Assembly: GCF_018223745.1 (NCBI RefSeq)
Contig: NZ_CP073653.1
Coordinates: 1,045,001-1,109,000 of the forward strand
Direction: 5' to 3'
DNA length: 64,000 bases
From: Clostridium beijerinckii
Lineage (GTDB): Bacteria; Bacillota; Clostridia; Clostridiales; Clostridiaceae
Positions 37,074 through 46,571 of the stretch are shown here, piece by piece (the first letter of the stretch is position 1; each line of letters begins with the position of its first letter). Under the pieces are notes generated by a model, which saw nothing but the letters and a program-made list of their open reading frames with translations, was not told where the DNA came from and did not search any database. A program made the position numbers and the translations under genes.

Positions 37074-38549
37074 TTATTTCATATCTGTTAATATATTTTC
37101 CATTTTATTAAACTGGTTACTGACATCACTATCTGGCTTTTTAGTTAAAAGACTAACGATAATTACAGATAGAAGTGATAATGAAAATCCTGGAATCATC
37201 TCATATAGAAAACTAGATAAACCTAAAACAATCCATAAAAGAACTGTTATACCACCAACAATCATTCCAGATAAGGCACCCCATTTAGTCATTCTTTTCC
37301 AGTACAGACTTAATAAAAGAACTGGACCAAAAGACGAACCAAAACCAGCCCATGCTTGGCCAACAATATCTAAAATAGTCTTATTTGGAAGGTATGCAAG
37401 TACTGTCGCAAATGCTGCTATGACTAATACAGCTAATTTACCTATTACCATTTGTTGTTTTTCGGAAGCTTCTTTATTAAAGAAAGCTAGATAAAAATCT
37501 TTTGTAATAGAACTTGAACAAACTAAAAGCTGAGATGAGATAGTACTCATAATAGCAGCTAGTACTGCAGATAATATAATTCCTGTAATAAATGGATGAA
37601 ATAATATATCACCAAGTCTAAGAAAAACTGTTTCAGGATCACTTAATGGAGTGTTATGTTCAGTAAAATATACAAGACCTATAATACCACTTACAACAGC
37701 ACCTAAAAGACCTATTGCCATCCATCCAATACCAATTCTTCTTGCTGATTTTAATTCTTTTGCAGATTTTATTGCCATGAAACGAACAATAATGTGAGGC
37801 TGTCCAAAATAGCCTAAGCCCCAAGCTAGAAGGCTAATAATACTAGCTATGCTAGTCCCTCTAAATATATCAAATAATTTAGGATCAATTGCTTTTACCT
37901 TATTTACAAATGTTCCAGGATCTACCCCTATATTCATATACGCTACAACTGGAACAGTGATTAAACATATAAACATTAAAGTCCCTTGGAAGAAGTCAGT
38001 AAGGCTAACTGCTAAGAATCCACCATAATACGTATAAAGAACAACAACAGATAGAGTGACAACTACACCCATTGTATAAGTTAGCTTATATGTATCAACA
38101 AATAATTTTCCTCCAGCAACAAGTCCTGATGAAACATAAAGAATAAAGAAAACAAGTATTACGATACCAGATACAAGCCTAAGTATGTTAGACTTATCTT
38201 TAAAACGATTTTCTAAATAGTCTGGAATTGTCATAGAGTCATTTGCAATCTCTGTGTAGACTCTAAATCTTGGAGCCAGTAGAAGGTAGTTAAAGTAGGC
38301 ACCTACGGTTAAACCAATTCCTATCCAAATATTAGATATACCAGTTAGGTAAACTGCTCCAGGAAGTCCCATAAGCATCCAACCGCTCATATCACTTGCG
38401 CCTGCTGATAATGCTGTAACAAGAGGTCCGAGTCCTCTTCCTCCTATCATATAATCTGAAAGATTAGATGTTTTTTTGTAAGAGTAGTATCCTATTGTAA
38501 GCAAAATAAGTAAATATACTCCTATTGCTATAATGGACCATAGTTTCAT
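37074..38549 (-). CDS. putP: Sodium/proline symporter
   Basis: 491 residues with about thirteen membrane helices of the solute:sodium symporter family. PutP-type blocks are YYSYKKTSNLSDYMIGGRGL near the N-terminus, ALSAGASDMSGWMLMGLPG and the sodium-site region SAVLAAIMSTISSQLL. It imports proline (or a close analogue) driven by Na+. AAAGGGGAAT lies before the ATG. A single minus-strand gene; no putA is nearby, so proline may be used as an osmolyte or Stickland acceptor (inference). Confidence 0.92.
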   Translation of the reverse strand: MKLWSIIAIGVYLLILLTIGYYSYKKTSNLSDYMIGGRGLGPLVTALSAGASDMSGWMLMGLPGAVYLTGISNIWIGIGLTVGAYFNYLLLAPRFRVYTEIANDSMTIPDYLENRFKDKSNILRLVSGIVILVFFILYVSSGLVAGGKLFVDTYKLTYTMGVVVTLSVVVLYTYYGGFLAVSLTDFFQGTLMFICLITVPVVAYMNIGVDPGTFVNKVKAIDPKLFDIFRGTSIASIISLLAWGLGYFGQPHIIVRFMAIKSAKELKSARRIGIGWMAIGLLGAVVSGIIGLVYFTEHNTPLSDPETVFLRLGDILFHPFITGIILSAVLAAIMSTISSQLLVCSSSITKDFYLAFFNKEASEKQQMVIGKLAVLVIAAFATVLAYLPNKTILDIVGQAWAGFGSSFGPVLLLSLYWKRMTKWGALSGMIVGGITVLLWIVLGLSSFLYEMIPGFSLSLLSVIIVSLLTKKPDSDVSNQFNKMENILTDMK

Positions 38550-38877
38550 ATTAAATTCCCCTTTCTATACATTTAATGTTGTTGATATTGTTCTTAGAAA
38601 TGATAAGTGGATAAAATACCTTTTTTATAAAAACGATATGATTATATTATCATATTATTTAAAAATCGACAATTAAATTTAGAAGTTTATACTTTGTGCG
38701 TTGCTTTAAGCTAAAATTGTTAAATGTGAATTGTTTACAAAATAAAGTTTTAAGCCCAAATAGTTTATATAAATTAAGACTTATTGTATCCAGCAAATAG
38801 AGCATATATATTAGAACAATCTTTGATTAAATATCATATGATACATCATAAAACAGTATTAGGAGATGCTTTATTTA
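38550..38877. other. Divergent upstream region of putP and the SsuA-like gene
   Basis: 328 bp of AT-rich DNA that must hold both promoters. No riboswitch, repeat or small gene was recognised. AGGAGATGC at the right end is the ribosome site for the binding-protein gene. Confidence 0.4.
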
Positions 38878-39894
38878 ATGAAAAAAAAGTTAAAAGTATT
38901 AACTGCTTTATTGATTTCGAGTATAACTGCCATATCTATGTTTGGCTGTAGTAGCAATAATAAAACTAAGGAAGGTAAAGTAACTGTACGCTTAAATGAA
39001 GTTACACGTTCAGTTTTTTACGCTCCTATGTATGTTGCAATGAAAGAAGGCTATTTTGCAGAGAATGGAATCGAAATTGATTTACAAACAGGTCAAGGCG
39101 CAGATAAAACTATGCAAGCAGTTTTAAGTAAATCAGCAGATATTGGTTTTTGTGGACCAGAACAAACTATTTACATTAATAATCAAGGAAGAGAAGACTA
39201 CCCAGTACTTTTTGGACAGCTTACCCAAAAAGATGGCTCTTTCGTGGTTGGACGAACTAAGGAAGACAATTTTAAGTGGCAAAATATTAAAGGGAAAAAT
39301 ATTATAGGAGGAAGACCGGGTGGTGTTCCAGAAATGGCTTTTGAATATGCTATGAAACACAATAATATTAATCCAAAAACAGATGTCAATATGGTAAATA
39401 ATATAGATTTTGCTGCAACTGCAGGTGCATTTAAGGGCGGTACAGGTGATTATGTGGCTCTCTTTGAACCTACAGCTTCTGCAATTCAGAAAGAGGGAAC
39501 TGGATATATTCTTGCATCTGTTGGTGAAGAATCAGGATTAATTCCTTATACTTGTTATTTTGCAACAAAATCCTATATGGATAAAAATCCACAAGTAATA
39601 CAAGGTTTTACAAATGCTATCTATAAAGGTCAGCAGTGGTTTTTTAGTCATAGTACAGAGGAAGTTGCGGATAGCATAATTGATTATTTCCCAGGTACAG
39701 ATAAAGATACAATTATGACAGTTATAGATAACTATAAAAAGATTGATGCTATAGCTCATACACCAGAAATTAAAGAAGAAAATTTAAATAGACTTATGGA
39801 TATAATTACTGATTATGATTCAAGCTTAATGCCGCAAAGACCTGAATTTAGCAAGATCGTAGATAATTCTTTTGCTGAAAAAGCAGCTAAATAA
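38878..39894 (+). CDS. ABC transporter substrate-binding lipoprotein (SsuA/NMT1-like)
   Basis: 338 residues. Signal peptide MKKKLKVLTALLISSITAI is followed by the lipobox SMFGC, so the protein is membrane-anchored by a lipidated Cys. The mature part begins VRLNEVTRSVFYAPMYVAMKEGYFAENGI, the NMT1/THI5/SsuA pattern used for sulfonates, nitrate or thiamine-pathway pyrimidines. ATG 38878 is used; ATG 38866 overlaps the AGGAGA ribosome site. It is the first gene of a three-gene importer with ATPase and permease. The substrate is not certain; no sulfonatase or thiamine gene or TPP riboswitch is near. Confidence 0.88.
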   Translation: MKKKLKVLTALLISSITAISMFGCSSNNKTKEGKVTVRLNEVTRSVFYAPMYVAMKEGYFAENGIEIDLQTGQGADKTMQAVLSKSADIGFCGPEQTIYINNQGREDYPVLFGQLTQKDGSFVVGRTKEDNFKWQNIKGKNIIGGRPGGVPEMAFEYAMKHNNINPKTDVNMVNNIDFAATAGAFKGGTGDYVALFEPTASAIQKEGTGYILASVGEESGLIPYTCYFATKSYMDKNPQVIQGFTNAIYKGQQWFFSHSTEEVADSIIDYFPGTDKDTIMTVIDNYKKIDAIAHTPEIKEENLNRLMDIITDYDSSLMPQRPEFSKIVDNSFAEKAAK

Positions 39895-39928
39895 AGGTCA
39901 CATAAAGATGAAAAGGTGGTGATTTTAT

Positions 39929-40696
39929 TTGAGCTTGTTAGAAATATCAAATATATCAATGAATTATCATTCTATTAAAGGTGAAACACAGGCTTTAAAT
40001 AATGTTAATTTTCAAGTAGATGATGGTAAATTTATTTCTATTTTAGGACCGTCAGGATGTGGAAAATCTACATTATTAAATATAATGAGTGGACTGTTAG
40101 AACCATCTAATGGGAGCGTATTATACAAAGGTGAAGATGTAAAAAAGAATTTGGATAAGATAGGATATATGTTTCAAAAGGATCATTTATTTGAGTGGAA
40201 TACGGTTTGGGAAAATGTAATCTTAGGATTAAAGATAAAAAAGCAGCTAAATAGTGAATCAAAAGAAAGAGTAAGTGGATTATTAGATGCTTATGGGTTA
40301 ACGAGATTTAAGAACCATCATCCTAGTGAACTTTCAGGTGGTATGAGGCAAAGAGTTGCACTTATAAGGACTTTAGCATTAAATCCAGAGATACTCTTTT
40401 TAGATGAACCATTTTCAGCACTAGATTATCAATCGAGACTTTTGGTATGTGATGATGTTTATAAGATAATAAAAACAGAAAAAAAGACAGCAATAATGGT
40501 GACACATGATATAGCAGAAGCGATTTCTTTGTCTGAAAAAGTAATAGTATTATCTAAGAGACCATCTAGTGTGAAGGCAGAAATTCCTATACATTTTAGT
40601 GATGAAGAATTAACTCCTTTCCAAAAGAGAAGAGCTCCAGAGTTTAGTGAATATTTTAACATGTTATGGAAGGAGTTGAATGATGGAAATGGCTAA
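39929..40696 (+). CDS. ABC transporter ATPase (SsuB/TauB-like)
   Basis: 255 residues. Walker A GPSGCGKST near 43-51, signature LSGGMRQR, Walker B ILFLDEPFSALD, switch His in VTHDIAEA. The start is TTG, supported by AAGGTGGTGA eight bases upstream; no ATG is in a suitable place. The 3' end overlaps the permease gene by 17 bp, showing translational coupling. It energises uptake of the ligand bound by the upstream lipoprotein. Confidence 0.92.
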   Translation: MSLLEISNISMNYHSIKGETQALNNVNFQVDDGKFISILGPSGCGKSTLLNIMSGLLEPSNGSVLYKGEDVKKNLDKIGYMFQKDHLFEWNTVWENVILGLKIKKQLNSESKERVSGLLDAYGLTRFKNHHPSELSGGMRQRVALIRTLALNPEILFLDEPFSALDYQSRLLVCDDVYKIIKTEKKTAIMVTHDIAEAISLSEKVIVLSKRPSSVKAEIPIHFSDEELTPFQKRRAPEFSEYFNMLWKELNDGNG

Positions 40697-41519
40697 GAAA
40701 AGTGTAAATGTTAGTGAAGCAAATAATATATCTAAGGAACACGAAATATATTTGAATAAGGTAAAGAAAACAAAAAGAAAAATTTTAATTACTAGAATTC
40801 TTATATTGGTTATTTTTATAGCCTTATGGCAAATAGCTGCAAATCTTAAGTGGATAGATCCGTTTCTTACATCTAGTCCAACTAGAGTAATTGAATCATT
40901 TGTATCTTTATATGAAGGTGGAGGTTTAATTAAGCATATCGCAGTCACATGCTATGAAACTATCTTAGGATTTTCTTTAGGAACAATCCTAGGCTCACTA
41001 ATTGCAGTAATCTTATGGTGGAGTCCTTTTGTATCAAAAATACTAGATCCATATTTAGTAGTTTTAAATGCACTTCCTAAAGTTGCTTTGGCCCCAATAA
41101 TAATATTTTGGATTGGAAATGGTATTCCAGCAATAATAGTCATTGCTCTTTTAATATCAGTAATAACAACAATTATAAGTGTATTAACTGGATTTAATGA
41201 AATAGATAAAGAGAAAATTATGCTTATGAATACTTTTAGAGCGACAAAAATACAGATATTAAGATATTTAATATTTCCATACTCTGTTCCTATCCTCATA
41301 TCAGCTCTAAAGATAAATGTTGGTTTATCTTGGGTTGGGGTAATAATGGGAGAATTTTTAGTAGCGAAGAATGGTCTTGGATTTTTGATAGTATATGGAG
41401 GACAAGTGGCTCAGCTAGATATGGTAATGATGAGCATTGTGATATTATCAGCAATTGCATTTATCATGTATGAGGTGGTTGCAATAGTAGAAAATAAACT
41501 AGTAAAGGATAGAAGTTAA
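40680..41519 (+). CDS. ABC transporter permease (SsuC/TauC-like)
   Basis: 279 residues with about six membrane helices and the BPD-type coupling motif (EIDKEKIMLMNTFRATKIQI). The soluble N-terminus (about 40 residues) is Lys-rich. AAGGAGT is inside the end of the ATPase gene. ATG 40683 is an equally possible start. Third and last gene of the importer operon, followed by a terminator. Confidence 0.92.
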   Translation: MMEMAKKSVNVSEANNISKEHEIYLNKVKKTKRKILITRILILVIFIALWQIAANLKWIDPFLTSSPTRVIESFVSLYEGGGLIKHIAVTCYETILGFSLGTILGSLIAVILWWSPFVSKILDPYLVVLNALPKVALAPIIIFWIGNGIPAIIVIALLISVITTIISVLTGFNEIDKEKIMLMNTFRATKIQILRYLIFPYSVPILISALKINVGLSWVGVIMGEFLVAKNGLGFLIVYGGQVAQLDMVMMSIVILSAIAFIMYEVVAIVENKLVKDRS

Positions 41520-41552
41520 AAGTATACTATTAAACTTTACAAATACTCTCTT

Positions 41553-41594
41553 AAAACGACTTATTTATAAAATAAATAAGTCGTTTTAATTTTT
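41553..41594 (+). terminator. Terminator of the SsuABC-like operon
   Basis: Perfect 15-bp arms AAAACGACTTATTTA (41553-41567) and TAAATAAGTCGTTTT (41573-41587), then AATTTTT. Confidence 0.92.
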
Positions 41595-41822
41595 ATAATG
41601 AATAAAATTAAACATATTTTTAGAAACTTATATTTAAAGTGCAATTAATATATAATACTGAAAATATAAGGATATTTAACAAAAAGGTAACCTTTACTTA
41701 AAGTGTAAAGGAATTTTACTTATCCATGTAATGATGGTAAATTAAATTGTAAAGGTCATATTAAGAATAGAGAGAAGTTGGTTTTTTAACAAATATGCTT
41801 AAATAATTGGAGTGTGATAAAA
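41595..41822 (+). other. Upstream region of lrgA
   Basis: AT-rich. It contains a short inverted repeat, CCTTTACTTAAAGTGTAAAGG, at about 41691-41711, which could be an operator or leader hairpin for the lrgAB operon. Confidence 0.4.
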
Positions 41823-42179
41823 TTGAAGTTATTTAGAGAAGCACTAATTATATTTGGAATTTATCTATTAGGAGAATTTATATCATCAATGCTTCATCTA
41901 CCGATACCAGGAAATATATTAGGAATGATAATATTATTTATATTATTATACACAAAGGTAATTAAAGTGGAGAGCATTTCAAATATAACAAATTTTTTAC
42001 TAGACCATCTGGCGTTTTTCTTTATTCCAGCAGGAGTTGGTTTAATGACGTCGCTTGGAATAATAAAAGCGACATGGTGGCAATTATTATTAGTATGTAT
42101 ATTGACGACTACAATAGTAATTGGAGTGACTGGTATTGTCGTGCAGGCTGTTTCAAGAAAGCCAAGGAAAAATAGTTAG
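41823..42179 (+). CDS. lrgA: CidA/LrgA family membrane protein
   Basis: About 118 residues with four membrane helices. The LrgA block LPIPGNILGMIILFILL is followed by FFFIPAGVGLM. The family is holin/antiholin-like and modulates murein hydrolase export or small-molecule (pyruvate) transport with LrgB. TTG 41823 is preferred because TTGGAG lies ten bases upstream; the GTG at 41814 is almost inside that site. lrgB follows after 39 bp. Confidence 0.88.
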   Translation: MKLFREALIIFGIYLLGEFISSMLHLPIPGNILGMIILFILLYTKVIKVESISNITNFLLDHLAFFFIPAGVGLMTSLGIIKATWWQLLLVCILTTTIVIGVTGIVVQAVSRKPRKNS

Positions 42180-42218
42180 TTTACGTACAGATAAAGTGAT
42201 AAGAAAAGAGGAGAATAT

Positions 42219-42932
42219 ATGCAAATATTAACGAACAATGTTTTATTTGGACTAGTACTTTCACTTGCGGCTTTTGAAGTTGGTATATTCATTAACAGAA
42301 ATACAAGAATACCAATTTTAAATCCACTATTAATTGCAATAGGAATTATAATATGTTTTTTGTTTGCATTTCATATTGATTTTGATACATATAATAAAGG
42401 TGGTCAATTTATAAATATGTTTCTTGGACCATCAACTGTTGTACTTGCAGTACCTTTATATAAACAGCTGGATCTTTTGAAAAAGAATGCTAAGGCCATT
42501 TTAACAGGTATATTTGTTGGTAGCGCTATAGGGATAATTTCTATAATAGGAATATCTTATTTAGTTGGACTTAATTCAAGTGTAATAAAATCATTAGTTC
42601 CAAAATCAGTAACAACTCCTATAGGAATATCAATAAGCAGTCAATTAGGAGGAGTTGTTCCAATAACAGTCCTTGCAATTATAATCACAGGTATAGTTGG
42701 GGCTGTATTTGGACCGACTATATGTAAAATTTTTAAGATAAAAGATAAGGTTGCAGTTGGTGTATCTATAGGAACGGCATCTCATGCAGTTGGTACTAGT
42801 AAGGCTTTAGAGCTTGGGGAAGTAGAAGGGGCAATGAGTAGTCTATCAATTGGCATTGCAGGAATAATGACAGTGATGATTGCTCCGTTAGTATATAATT
42901 TAGCATTATACATATATCATATAATAAAGTAA
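42219..42932 (+). CDS. lrgB: LrgB family membrane protein
   Basis: 237 residues with about seven membrane helices. LrgB blocks are FLGPSTVVLAVPLYKQ, LVPKSVTTPIGISIS and GTASHAVGTSKALE. It works with LrgA in the same operon. AAAAGAGGAG precedes the ATG. No LytSR two-component system, the usual regulator, is in the window. Confidence 0.93.
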   Translation: MQILTNNVLFGLVLSLAAFEVGIFINRNTRIPILNPLLIAIGIIICFLFAFHIDFDTYNKGGQFINMFLGPSTVVLAVPLYKQLDLLKKNAKAILTGIFVGSAIGIISIIGISYLVGLNSSVIKSLVPKSVTTPIGISISSQLGGVVPITVLAIIITGIVGAVFGPTICKIFKIKDKVAVGVSIGTASHAVGTSKALELGEVEGAMSSLSIGIAGIMTVMIAPLVYNLALYIYHIIK

Positions 42933-42963
42933 AAGCTTAAAAAGACTATTAAAAGTTAGCAGT

Positions 42964-43016
42964 AAAAATAACGGGTTATTCTAAAGAAATTATTTAGAAA
43001 TAATCCGTTATTTTCT
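42964..43016 (+). terminator. Terminator of lrgAB
   Basis: Long hairpin with arms beginning AAAATAACGG and ending CCGTTATTTT, with inner pairing TTCTAAA/TTTAGAA. The 250 bases that follow up to 43267 hold nothing else recognised. Confidence 0.88.
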
Positions 43017-43267
43017 TATAAGTGGCAATATATGAAGTGGAATAGGTAGATTATAAGGTAAATATAAGTATTAGAATTTACAAAAAATATATTTATACAT
43101 GTATATTATAAATAATGGGACTATAAAAGAGGTTTAGTAATATTTACTTGTTGATTATAGGAAGAAAAGCAAATTATAATTATTTAAGATAGAGTAATTA
43201 TGAATAATTTAAAAAATGATAGTTTATGATATTAAAAAATTAATGCTGGTGTAGGAGAAGATTAAAT

Positions 43268-44404
43268 ATGGCTCACGATGATGAAGTTCTTATAACTTAT
43301 GGACTAGGGTATGCTTTTGAAAGAAGTAAATTGCTTATTATATCTGAAGTAGAGGAAAAAGTTGTATCTAAAAAAGAAGTAAATATTATGGAAGAAATAA
43401 ATATAGTTAACAAATTTAAAGAAAAGTTAGATAGTAAATGTGCTTTGAAATTTCCTAAAAGCTACTTAACTAATGTGGAAGAAGCTTTAGAAGAAAAAGT
43501 ATCAAAGACTATACCTATAATTACATCGATAAAAGCCAAAGATGTGGACAAGCAGAATCATCTTATGGATGAGTATGTAAAAAAGGATCTAAGCCAGATG
43601 AGGCTGAGAAAAGAAGGGTATATTCAAAAAGATTCAACTTTGATTAAAGAATATTTAGATAGTTGTAGTGAAAATACATACGCTAAGAATATTAAAGAAA
43701 AATCCTTGAAGTATAACAAAATGATTCTTAAGATAATTTTAACAAGTAGTTTTGGAGATGAATTTGGAGATTTTTTGAGTAAGCGAGGACAAGCTACTAT
43801 TTTAGAAGAAATAGATAAAAATGTAGGGGAGCAGTTAGAGAATTTACTTAAGAAGGACTATTTAATAAAAAAGAAGTACAGTGAATTAGATTTCTTGAAT
43901 ATGTTATTGTTTCTTGAGGAATGGCAAAGGAAATATTTTAAATGGGATGGAAAGTATACGGATTTAATGTTTTCAATCAACAAGGATGGAAGAAAATACA
44001 AGGGGAGAAAAGACGAAATAAAAGATTCTGTTATTTCTTTCATTAAAGAGAAGAGGTATTTGTATCTTCCATTTGGGAAATATAATGATGATAATATTTT
44101 TATAAACTTAAGTGATGAAAGATATTGTAATATGAATGAAAATGATGAGAAGAGATCACAATATGTTATTTTAGAAAAAAAAGAAACCAATTTATATGAA
44201 ATAGTATCCAATGAGTATAAAAAAATAGATTTAGAAGAAAATTCAGAACTAGGATATTTGCTTTGTTATGATAATGATACAGTTTATATTTCTTTTGTGG
44301 TATATGACAAGAAGCATGAAAAAGTAATTTGTAAATATAATAATAAATTTACTGCTTTTAAATCTAAAATGATTGAAGAATTAGAAAAACATTTTATATT
44401 ATAA
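43268..44404 (+). CDS. Uncharacterised 378-residue protein
   Basis: I do not recognise a family. The protein is soluble, charged and Lys/Glu-rich, without signal peptide or membrane helix. It begins MAHDDEVLITYGLGYAFERS, has helical charged stretches at about 45-210 and a beta-rich C-terminal part (about 270-370) with short repeats of Tyr/Asn/Asp. The start is well supported by TAGGAGAAG. It stands alone between the lrgAB terminator and the terminator at 44487. Codon use is like its neighbours, so a recent transfer is not evident. Confidence 0.7.
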   Translation: MAHDDEVLITYGLGYAFERSKLLIISEVEEKVVSKKEVNIMEEINIVNKFKEKLDSKCALKFPKSYLTNVEEALEEKVSKTIPIITSIKAKDVDKQNHLMDEYVKKDLSQMRLRKEGYIQKDSTLIKEYLDSCSENTYAKNIKEKSLKYNKMILKIILTSSFGDEFGDFLSKRGQATILEEIDKNVGEQLENLLKKDYLIKKKYSELDFLNMLLFLEEWQRKYFKWDGKYTDLMFSINKDGRKYKGRKDEIKDSVISFIKEKRYLYLPFGKYNDDNIFINLSDERYCNMNENDEKRSQYVILEKKETNLYEIVSNEYKKIDLEENSELGYLLCYDNDTVYISFVVYDKKHEKVICKYNNKFTAFKSKMIEELEKHFIL

Positions 44405-44486
44405 GTAAGTTCATAAAATTACATTAATTATTTACTTGGCGGACATAGGGATGAGCTGGGTTATTTTAATTTGTAAATTTACATAT

Positions 44487-44549
44487 AATAAGGCTGCTTT
44501 AAATTAATTGGGTATATATATATCTTAATTACTTTAAAACAGCCTTATT
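44487..44549. terminator. Bidirectional terminator between convergent genes
   Basis: Outer arms AATAAGGCTG and CAGCCTTATT, extended by TTTAAA pairing, around an AT-rich loop. Confidence 0.88.
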
Positions 44550-44571
44550 AATTAATAGAATGTGTATAGTG

Positions 44572-45621
44572 TTATTTTTGAGGAGTATATTCTTGATAGG
44601 GCATTTGAATTGTAACTCCTGTTTCATCAAATTTATAATTTGTATTTTCAAGAGGATTTTTATTACTAACTAAGTTCATTCCTATGGAATAAAGGGCTTC
44701 AGCTGTTTGATTAGGATCCTGAAAAACAGTGCCTGTCATAACACCTTTATTAATTAGGTCTTTAGCTGCTGGTATTCCATCAATTCCGAAAACAGGTATA
44801 TATTTTGATTTATCTTCTTTATTGTATCCGTATTTCTGTAATGCTTCAATTGCACCTATAGCCATGGCATCATTATTTGAAATTATTGCCTCGATTTTAT
44901 CTCCATATCTCAAAAATAGTAATTCAGTAGAATCTTTGGCGCATATTTCATCCCAATAACAGAATTTAGATAAAATTTCTTGTGTTTTAATTCCAGCATC
45001 ATTAATAGTTGATATAGAGTATGTGCTTCTTGCATTTGTTACAGTACTATTATTTGGACCTTTTAACATAAAATATTGTAATACGTTATCACCATTTCTA
45101 TCCATAGTTTTTTTATCGGAATTCCATTCTTTAACAATTAGATTTCCTTGCAAAATCCCAGATTGATCAGCATTTGTTGATACAACAAGAGCTCTATTAT
45201 AAGATTTGATGGGTTCAGTATCAAAAGGTACTGTATTAAATAGAATCACAGGAATATTTCTTTGTTTTGCTTTTCTAATAACTGATTCTACAGTATTTCT
45301 ATCTAAGCTTACTAAATTTATTAATAAAAGATCGTAATCACTTTGGAGCGCTGAATCTAATAAAGCATTTTGTATACCTTGATTTCTTCTGCCATCCAAA
45401 AAAGTAAAGCTAATAGAATCTTTGCTTTTATTTTGAATTTCCTCAAGGCTATTTCTTACTAAAGATATATAAGGATCATCTAAAGCAAATAACAGTGTGG
45501 CTACCTTTACTGGCTTCTCTGGAAGAACTTGTGCATTTGCATATAAAGCAGTTTTAAGATTATAAGTAGGTATAATAGCTAATATAATTATGAACGATAG
45601 TATCTTTTTTAATATTTTCAT
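44572..45621 (-). CDS. Galactose-binding-type (MglB-like) periplasmic-binding protein, orphan
   Basis: 349 residues of the sugar-binding type 1 periplasmic protein fold, with MglB-like blocks (FALDDPYISLVRNSLEEI, AIISNNDAMAIGAIEAL, FGIDGIPAAKDL, TGTVFQDP). The N-terminus has a signal peptide (about 1-32) but no lipobox Cys. The usual lipoprotein anchor of Gram-positive binding proteins is therefore missing, and the protein may be secreted or held by an uncleaved helix. No permease or ATPase gene is adjacent. Clostridia use similar free binding proteins as sugar sensors for histidine kinases; that role is possible but no kinase gene is in the window. Confidence 0.85.
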   Translation of the reverse strand: MKILKKILSFIIILAIIPTYNLKTALYANAQVLPEKPVKVATLLFALDDPYISLVRNSLEEIQNKSKDSISFTFLDGRRNQGIQNALLDSALQSDYDLLLINLVSLDRNTVESVIRKAKQRNIPVILFNTVPFDTEPIKSYNRALVVSTNADQSGILQGNLIVKEWNSDKKTMDRNGDNVLQYFMLKGPNNSTVTNARSTYSISTINDAGIKTQEILSKFCYWDEICAKDSTELLFLRYGDKIEAIISNNDAMAIGAIEALQKYGYNKEDKSKYIPVFGIDGIPAAKDLINKGVMTGTVFQDPNQTAEALYSIGMNLVSNKNPLENTNYKFDETGVTIQMPYQEYTPQK

Positions 45622-45721
45622 TTCAATCCTCCATATGACAATTTCAAATTGTAAGATTTACTATTAGATTGTCTTTTAATATTAAATTTATTCTACATTG
45701 AAAATATATTATATAAACAAG

Positions 45722-45758
45722 AAAGCAGTTACATAGCGAAAGACATTGTAACTGCTTT
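45722..45758 (-). terminator. Terminator of the flavin reductase gene
   Basis: Arms AAAGCAGTTACA (45722-45733) and TGTAACTGCTTT (45747-45758). On the minus strand it is followed by CTTG and T-rich sequence. It lies 124 bp after the stop of the gene at 45882. Confidence 0.7.
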
Positions 45759-45881
45759 AAATTTAAATATATATATTGCAAAATAATTATTCATCATAAT
45801 TATAAAAATATCGCAAAAATTTTAGCTGAAATTATGAATTGTGAATTGCAACATATAAATATAAAAATAAATTGAGGATTA

Positions 45882-46466
45882 TTATTTTTTATGTACTTTT
45901 TTTTTCTTTTTTACTGAATATCCAAATGTGCCCAATGGTTTAGCGTTTAGGCCATAATATTCACCATGGCTATAACAAATCAAGTTGGCTTTGTTAAAGC
46001 ATATCTTACCATTTGAATCAATTAAGTCTTCGTCGACCTTTACGTTTGTTACTTCAAACAGGAATAGATCATGTGTACCTAGAGGCGTAATTGATTTTAA
46101 CTTACATTCTAAAGCTATCGGCGATTTTTGCAATGAAGGTGTGGATATACTTTCACCTTTATTAAGTTGCAAACCAAAATGTTTAATTTTATCTTCTTTC
46201 TTTCCAGAGCGAACTCCACAATAATCAACGATCTTAACCATTTCTCTAGTCGGCAAATTAATAACGCATTCACCACTTTCTTTTATGTAATCATAAGATA
46301 ATCTCTCAGGTCGTATTCCCATAGCTATTATAGGTTCTTTAGTGCAAACAGTACTTACCCAGCCAACCGTAAAAACATTAACTTTATCATCTTTGTTTTT
46401 TGATGTGACAAGTACTACAGGCGTGGGATTAAGCATAACACTGCCTTTAAAATTCAATTTATTCAT
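45882..46466 (-). CDS. Flavin reductase family protein (FMN-binding split barrel)
   Basis: 194 residues. Split-barrel flavoprotein pattern: PTPVVLVTSKNKDDKVNVFT, then WVSTVCTKEP and IKESGECVINLP, then HDLFLFEV near the end. Such proteins bind FMN and reduce flavin or act as small oxidoreductases; the partner is unknown. The C-terminus is unusually basic (VKKKKKVHKK). AAGGAGTAAT precedes the ATG. Monocistronic, flanked by terminators on both sides. Confidence 0.88.
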   Translation of the reverse strand: MNKLNFKGSVMLNPTPVVLVTSKNKDDKVNVFTVGWVSTVCTKEPIIAMGIRPERLSYDYIKESGECVINLPTREMVKIVDYCGVRSGKKEDKIKHFGLQLNKGESISTPSLQKSPIALECKLKSITPLGTHDLFLFEVTNVKVDEDLIDSNGKICFNKANLICYSHGEYYGLNAKPLGTFGYSVKKKKKVHKK

Positions 46467-46487
46467 GTTAATTACTCCTTAAATAAA

Positions 46488-46536
46488 AGCATCTTCAAAT
46501 ACCTAGGAAGAATACAACCTATTTTTGAAGATGCTT
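46488..46536 (-). terminator. Terminator of the D,D-carboxypeptidase gene
   Basis: Arms AAGCATCTTCAAA (46488-46500 region) and TTTGAAGATGCTT (46524-46536). On the minus strand the hairpin is followed by TTATTT. Confidence 0.8.
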
Positions 46537-46571
46537 AAGATATATTATAGAAATTAAGTAAAGTTATTTAA

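Noticed and set aside
38550..38877. Possible TPP or SAM riboswitch before the SsuA-like importer
   Set aside because: None of the conserved core words of either class (for example CTGAGA with ACCTGA) could be found.
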